The position numbers and the translations under genes were made by a program. From JAAZMI01 sp964603615 (GTDB taxonomy: Bacteria > Bacillota > Dethiobacteria > DTU022 > UBA8154), in assembly GCA_964603615.1 (NCBI GenBank), contig CAZRVU010000058.1:1-9818 (forward strand): a stretch of DNA of 9,818 bases. Direction: 5' to 3'. This document shows, piece after piece, positions 6,238 to 9,818 of the stretch. The notes under the pieces were generated by a model that was not told the DNA's origin, searched no databases, and worked only from the letters and a program-made list of their open reading frames with translations. The stretch's first letter is position 1, and every line of letters starts with the position of its first letter.

Positions 6238-6461
6238 TAGCCGACTTTTAATTTTGCCTCCCCCTTTTTTTAAAAATAAAGGTGTTTGGTGTGAAATTTA
6301 ATTTTGTAAAAAATATTTCAAGAATCGCCCCAATGAAATTTTAAATCTGCGTGGGGGTAGCGGTGCAGTAGCGGCGCCGCGGCATGGAAATTTTACTACA
6401 AAAGGTTATAATAATAGCAAATATTGGCAAGTGCCTTTTACCGACAACCCCCTTTATCTGT

Positions 6462-6479
6462 TATAATCTAGAAGGGAGG
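6462..6479 (+). promoter_or_regulatory. TATAAT box and ribosome binding site before the ClbS-like gene
   Basis: TATAAT (6462-6467) lies just before AAGGGAGG (6472-6479), which is 8 bases from the ATG at 6488. No good -35 is found at 17 bases (TACCGA at 6439-6444); CCGACA lies at only 15 bases. If this -10 is used the leader is nearly absent. A second TATAAT lies at 6407-6412, also without a clear -35. The 250-base gap also contains the perfect palindrome GCGGCGCCGC (6371-6380). Confidence 0.35.
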
Positions 6480-6487
6480 GCGTTATT

Positions 6488-7027
6488 ATGCAAGGTTATG
6501 CCAATAAAAGGGCTTTGATTGCAGAGATTGAGGAAACGGCAGCGCTTTTTATCAAAGAATTTACAGTAATTAAGGAAGCTGATCGCAACAAGCTGGCTGC
6601 GGGTGTGGAGAGAACGCCTTTGCAGATGATTGCTTATCAGTTGGGTTGGCTCGATTTAATCATCAATTGGGATCAGGATGAGGCGGAGGGTAAAAAAGTA
6701 ATTACACCTGCCGAGGGATATGAATGGAGTAATTTGGTGGGCTTATACCAAAGTTTTTATGATCAGTATGAAAACTGTTCATTGGCGGAATTACAGCAGC
6801 TTTTTAAAGACAAGGTAATAAATTTTGCTGCCTGGCTGAATGGCCTTTCAGATGATGAAATATTTACTGCAGGCAGCCGTCAGTGGGCCTCATCTGCTCC
6901 TTTTGACGGGCCGGTTTGGAAATGGGTCCATATTAATATCATTACTCCCTTCAAATCGTTTCGCAGCACAATTCTTGAATGGAAAATGGTTCAGCAGGTA
7001 CAAAACCCTGGTGGTTATCTGCACTAG
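6488..7027 (+). CDS. ClbS/DfsB-family four-helix bundle protein (DUF1706)
   Basis: This is a 179-aa cytoplasmic protein with no signal peptide. The pattern IAYQLGW (48-54), then WDQDEAEGKKV and PAEGYEWSNLVGLYQSFYDQY (74-94) and the C-terminal WKWVHINIITPFKSFR (144-159), matches the DfsB/ClbS family, a DinB-like helical bundle. ClbS of colibactin-producing E. coli protects the producer by opening the cyclopropane warhead. From memory its important Tyr55 lies in the segment aligned here with Tyr50. Most family members occur far from any colibactin cluster and are uncharacterised, so a general role against electrophilic or alkylating compounds is only a possibility. Length fits the family. A strong AAGGGAGG site precedes the ATG. 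The gene appears monocistronic; a weak terminator follows. Confidence 0.88.
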   Translation: MQGYANKRALIAEIEETAALFIKEFTVIKEADRNKLAAGVERTPLQMIAYQLGWLDLIINWDQDEAEGKKVITPAEGYEWSNLVGLYQSFYDQYENCSLAELQQLFKDKVINFAAWLNGLSDDEIFTAGSRQWASSAPFDGPVWKWVHINIITPFKSFRSTILEWKMVQQVQNPGGYLH

Positions 7028-7044
7028 ATCGGGGGTGCATTTTT
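7020..7044 (+). terminator. Weak terminator candidate after the ClbS-like gene
   Basis: TGCAC (7020-7024) and GTGCA (7035-7039) pair around a 10-base loop that contains the stop codon, and TTTTT (7040-7044) follows directly. The stem is only 5 bp, so termination would be weak. Confidence 0.35.
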
Positions 7045-7445
7045 CCCTTAGAAGTGGGAATTGACTGTTTGTCGGGGTGTTGGTAAAATAGAATTGGTCG
7101 TTGCCGGCGCCCGACCGTATTTGCCGCCGACCTTACTGGTGATCCTCGCGCCCTTGATGGGGAGAAACCGTTGGGACGGCTTTTGTTTTTTGGTTTGCAT
7201 TACCTTTACGGGTTTAGCGAAACCGCATACGGTGCGGAAAGGAGAGGGGAGCTTTTCAGCCGGGCTGTTTACCAGGAAGTGCCCGTAGGGCGGATGATTG
7301 AACGTTTATTTAAACCGGAAGAATCTTAAAAAAGTACCTAGTGAAGAATCCCGCACCCTTTCGCCAGGTAAGATCTTTCGCTAACGTTCAGGATGGCAAA
7401 AAGTGAGCAGTTACGAAAAAAATTATGCAAAGGAGAGTTTAAACA
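7028..7445. other. Intergenic stretch with gene remnant and CoA-ligase leader
   Basis: This stretch of about 418 bases lies between the ClbS-like gene and the CoA ligase gene. It contains a weak terminator (7020-7044), the frameshifted remnant at 7061-7329 and then about 115 bases leading to the ligase start. In the last part I see the ribosome binding site AAAGGAGAG (7429-7437), 8 bases before the ATG, but no convincing -35/-10 pair. The ligase promoter may lie within or before the remnant. Confidence 0.6.
7061..7329 (+). pseudogene. Frameshifted 3' gene remnant, family not recognised
   Basis: Two reading frames here make sense only when joined. From the TTG at 7061 the frame gives KIELVVAGARPYLP (about 7085-7126). 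Beyond there the next frame gives ADLTGDPRALDGEKPLGRL, then FGLHYLYGFSETAYG and RAVYQEVPVGRMIERLF, and stops at TAA 7327-7329. Restoring one base near 7126 (CCGCCGAC to CCGGCCGAC, for example) would fuse them into about 89 residues. The 3' frame has no ATG; its first TTG is at 7171. I do not recognise the family. No ribosome binding site precedes 7061, so the 5' end may be lost too. Alternatives are a sequencing error in a short intact gene, or a small gene starting at the 7171 TTG. Confidence 0.5.
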
Positions 7446-9023
7446 ATGCACGGAGTAACAAAAGACTTTTTTAATGCTGCAGATTATTTCCTTGACCGCA
7501 ATATTCGACAGGGGCGCGGCCATAAGGTAGCCGTCTATACAGAATACAAGAATTACACCTATAACGATATTCAGAAAATGACCAACAAAACAGCCAATGC
7601 TTTGCGGGAACTAGGTTTACACATCGACGATCGGGTTTTGATCCTCATGCTTGATGTTCCACAGTTTTATGCAGCTTTTTGGGGCGCCATCAAGATCGGT
7701 GCCGTACCAATTCCTATCAACACGATGCTTACTTCAGAAGATTATGAATATTACCTCAATGACAGCCGGGTTAGAGCGTTGATAGTTTCTGAGCAACTTC
7801 TTCCGGTAATCAACAACATAGAAGGCGATCTTTTTTACCTGCGTGATATGATTGTCATCTCGGAGATTAGCGGTGCCCATATTCCCTTTAAACAAAAATA
7901 CAAGTATGCCCCTGTCACCATCAAGATGGCACAAACGAATAAAGATGATGTGGGGTTCTGGCTTTATAGCTCGGGTTCTACAGGTTCCCCCAAAGGCGCC
8001 ATTCATTCTCAGTATGATATGGTCGTAACATCTAATGCTTTTGCTAAAGGGGTGCTGGGGCTTACGGAGGATGACATTTGTTTTTCTGCAGCCAGGTTAT
8101 TTTTTGCCTACGGCCTGGGAAACGGTATGTATTTCCCCATGTCGGTAGGGGGGACGGCAGTTTTGAACCCGGATGCTCCAACTCCGGAAAATGTTTTTAG
8201 GCACCTCGAAAAATTCCGCCCCACGGTTTTTTTTGGTGTTCCTACGCTTTACGGGCAGATGCTGGCTTATATGGAAAACAAGGATAATGAAAAAGGCGCA
8301 AAAGCAGACCCCGATGGCGCCCACCCGCTTTCTTCTGTGCGTATTTGTGTCTCCTCGGGAGAGGCCTTGCCGGCAGAACTATATTATCGCTGGAAAAAAC
8401 GATTTGGCGTTGACATTGTTGACGGTATTGGATCCACGGAGATGCTCCATATATTTCTTGCCAACCGCCCCGGTGATATCAGGGTGGGCTCTACGGGAAA
8501 GCCGGTTTCGGGGTACGAACTTAAACTGGTCGATGAGGAAGGGCAGGAAGTACCGGGGGGTGAGATCGGAACGTTGCTTGTTAAGGGAGATAGTGCTGCA
8601 CAGCAATATTGGCGCAAACGCGAAAAAACGCGCATTACAATGCAAGGTGAATGGATTAATACCGGGGATAAATACTATATTGACAAGGATGGTTATTACT
8701 GGTGTGCCGGTCGGGCCGATGATATGCTCAAGGTTGGGGGCATCTGGGTTTCCCCCCTCGAGGTTGAAAATTGCCTCTGCCTACACCCTGCTGTAATGGA
8801 ATGTGCCGTGGTTGGGCAGGATGATGACAAGGGATTGATCAAGCCCAAGGCTTTTGTTGTTCTCCGTGATGGTTTCAAGGGTTCGGAAGAGCTGGTCGCG
8901 GAGCTAAAGAAATGGGTGCTGGACAGGCTAGCCAAATTCAAATACCCGCGCTGGATAGAGTTCGCTTCCCAACTCCCGAAAAGCACTACAGGAAAGATCC
9001 AGCGTAACAAGCTGCGCCCTTAG
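7446..9023 (+). CDS. Benzoate-CoA ligase family AMP-forming acyl-CoA synthetase
   Basis: The enzyme activates an aromatic (or related) acid to its CoA thioester with ATP, via an acyl-AMP. At 525 aa it has full length for the family. Visible motifs are the phosphate-binding loop YSSGSTGSPKG (174-184), ARLFFAYGLGNGMYFPM (216-232, characteristic of benzoate-CoA ligases), DGIGSTEML (326-334), the hinge region GRADDMLKVGGIWVSPLEVE (422-441) and PKSTTGKIQR (511-520) with the catalytic Lys517. Nothing appears missing. Benzoyl-CoA is the central intermediate of anaerobic aromatic breakdown, and benzoate or a hydroxybenzoate is the most likely substrate; motifs alone cannot separate these. AAAGGAGAG lies 8 bases before the ATG. 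The isochorismatase-family gene follows after 31 bases, probably in the same operon. No benzoyl-CoA reductase gene is inside the window. Confidence 0.92.
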   Translation: MHGVTKDFFNAADYFLDRNIRQGRGHKVAVYTEYKNYTYNDIQKMTNKTANALRELGLHIDDRVLILMLDVPQFYAAFWGAIKIGAVPIPINTMLTSEDYEYYLNDSRVRALIVSEQLLPVINNIEGDLFYLRDMIVISEISGAHIPFKQKYKYAPVTIKMAQTNKDDVGFWLYSSGSTGSPKGAIHSQYDMVVTSNAFAKGVLGLTEDDICFSAARLFFAYGLGNGMYFPMSVGGTAVLNPDAPTPENVFRHLEKFRPTVFFGVPTLYGQMLAYMENKDNEKGAKADPDGAHPLSSVRICVSSGEALPAELYYRWKKRFGVDIVDGIGSTEMLHIFLANRPGDIRVGSTGKPVSGYELKLVDEEGQEVPGGEIGTLLVKGDSAAQQYWRKREKTRITMQGEWINTGDKYYIDKDGYYWCAGRADDMLKVGGIWVSPLEVENCLCLHPAVMECAVVGQDDDKGLIKPKAFVVLRDGFKGSEELVAELKKWVLDRLAKFKYPRWIEFASQLPKSTTGKIQRNKLRP

Positions 9024-9054
9024 GATTGGACGGGCCTTAAAAAGGGGAGATACG

Positions 9055-9606
9055 GTGAAAACAATGAAAATCGAGAAGGAAGAGGCCGCCCTGGTTCTCA
9101 TTGATTTCCAGGAACGGCTCATGCTGGCCATGCGGAAAAAAGAAAAGCTTGCCATCTCTGTGACAAAGCTAGCGAGGGGCTGCAAGATAATGGGTCTGCC
9201 CATACTAGTTACGCAGCAGTATACCAGGGGTTTGGGTCCTACCATTTCCGGTCTTCACGAAGTTTTGGGCGAATATGATCCCATCGAAAAAACCAGCTTC
9301 AGTGCCATGAAAGAACAATCTTTTGTTAAGGCCCTGGCAAAGACAGGCAGAAAAGACATCATTCTTGCCGGTATCGAATCCCATGTTTGTGTGCAGCAAA
9401 CCGCCTTGGATTTATTGGAACAAGAGTACAATGTCTTTTTGGTGGCCGATTGTGTGTCATCCCGCCGCCCTGTAGATCAAAGGTATGCCCTAAAGCGTAT
9501 GGCTCAAGCCGGTGTTATTGCTACAACCTACGAAGCTGTGCTTTTCGAACTTTGCGTTGGATCGCACTTGCCAGCATTTAAAGAAATTTCGCTATTGGTA
9601 AAATAA
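9055..9606 (+). CDS. Isochorismatase-family cysteine hydrolase
   Basis: This 183-aa protein has the alpha/beta fold of the isochorismatase-like hydrolases, a group including nicotinamidases, N-carbamoylsarcosine amidases and many uncharacterised amidases. The catalytic triad is visible as Asp17 (VLIDFQ), Lys79 (EKTSFSA) and Cys112 in GIESHVCVQQT (106-116). C-terminal TTYEAVLFELC (157-167) is also typical. Members with a nucleophilic cysteine hydrolyse C-N bonds; true isochorismatases lack it, so isochorismate is unlikely to be the substrate. The GTG at 9055 has GGGGAG (9044-9049) 5 bases upstream; an ATG at 9064 is possible but worse spaced. It lies 31 bases after the CoA ligase, suggesting co-transcription. 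A joint role, for example releasing an aromatic acid from an amide before CoA activation, is conjecture. Confidence 0.9.
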   Translation: MKTMKIEKEEAALVLIDFQERLMLAMRKKEKLAISVTKLARGCKIMGLPILVTQQYTRGLGPTISGLHEVLGEYDPIEKTSFSAMKEQSFVKALAKTGRKDIILAGIESHVCVQQTALDLLEQEYNVFLVADCVSSRRPVDQRYALKRMAQAGVIATTYEAVLFELCVGSHLPAFKEISLLVK

Positions 9607-9687
9607 CAGGGAACTATCTATTGATGATTTCACTACAAAATTACATTCTGCTGCATAAAACGAAATTTGCCTGGGCGGGAGCTGTAA

Positions 9688-9811
9688 AAATCAGCCCATG
9701 AAGACGCCACAATTTTGAAGCAAAAATGGCAGGACGCCATTTTTAGGGCCTTTTGAAGAGGACGTTCAATTGGCCCGGGCGAAAAATTGTCAGTCGAAGG
9801 GATGCTGATTT
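9688..9811 (+). ncRNA. Candidate structured RNA or structured 3' region, unassigned
   Basis: Complementary segments nest here. AAATCAGC (9688-9695) pairs with GCTGATTT (9804-9811). Inside it ACAATTTT (9709-9716) pairs with AAAATTGT (9783-9790). Inside that are two hairpins: AAAAATGGC/GCCATTTTT (9722-9730, 9736-9744, loop AGGAC) and GGGCCTTTTGAA/TTCAATTGGCCC (9746-9757, 9765-9776, 10 of 12 pairs, loop GAGGACG). All long pairs are compatible with a single fold. I do not match it to a known riboswitch. Because inverted repeats look alike on both strands, the strand is uncertain, and a dispersed repeat element or a minus-strand coding tail is possible. Confidence 0.4.
9722..9744. terminator. Perfect hairpin after the isochorismatase-family gene
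   Basis: AAAAATGGC and GCCATTTTT form a perfect 9-bp stem with the loop AGGAC. With the T run at its 3' side on both strands it could act as a bidirectional intrinsic terminator, though its GC core is only 3 bp. It lies 115 bases after the stop of the hydrolase gene, so it may instead be one arm of the larger fold described at 9688-9811. Confidence 0.4.
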
Positions 9812-9818
9812 CAGCAAA

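Noticed and set aside
7061..7288. 75-aa open frame read as an intact gene
   Set aside because: Its second half loses protein-like character while the neighbouring frame gains it, so a frameshifted remnant explains the region better.
8173..8796. 207-aa plus-strand open frame within the CoA ligase gene
   Set aside because: It is an alternative frame of a gene with all family motifs intact; the peptide is low-likelihood, basic and Arg/Ser-rich without motifs.

Overview
The window looks like a chromosomal stretch from an anaerobic, moderate-GC Firmicute. A Peptococcaceae-like organism (Desulfotomaculum/Pelotomaculum relatives) is my best inference. The basis is the strong GGAGG-type ribosome binding sites, frequent GTG/TTG starts, an OmpR-type two-component system coupled to an ABC-2 exporter, and a benzoate-CoA ligase of the type used in anaerobic aromatic degradation. 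No 16S or other marker is present, so the assignment is indirect.

Left part (1-4393, all minus strand): a secreted or membrane-anchored protein of unknown function (3128-4393) lies upstream of a compact run of four genes read leftwards. These are an ABC ATPase with a Glu in the Q-loop position, a six-helix ABC-2 permease, a sensor histidine kinase, and the first 16 codons of its response regulator, which continues beyond the window. Neighbouring genes overlap or abut (14 bp, 0-9 bp, 29 bp), so they are probably translationally coupled. The make-up resembles antimicrobial-peptide sensing and export modules. A hairpin and a repeated 13-mer lie between the secreted-protein gene and the exporter run.

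Middle (4394-7027): a divergent 437-bp control region carries two separate tandem-repeat arrays. One is three TAAAC copies with an 11-bp period next to a minus-strand TATAAT. The other is three GTTGA-starting decamers over a plus-strand TTGACA. Rightwards follow a helix-turn-helix/Uma2 nuclease-fold fusion gene, a convergent iron-sulfur uracil-DNA glycosylase-like gene, and a ClbS/DfsB-family four-helix-bundle gene on the plus strand.

Right part (7028-9818, plus strand): a frameshifted gene remnant (about 7061-7329) is followed by a complete benzoate-CoA ligase-family gene and an isochorismatase-family cysteine hydrolase, probably one operon. The last 210 bases encode no clear protein but hold nested complementary segments that could fold into a branched RNA of about 125 nt. 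A dispersed repeat or the end of a minus-strand gene entering from the right are the alternatives.
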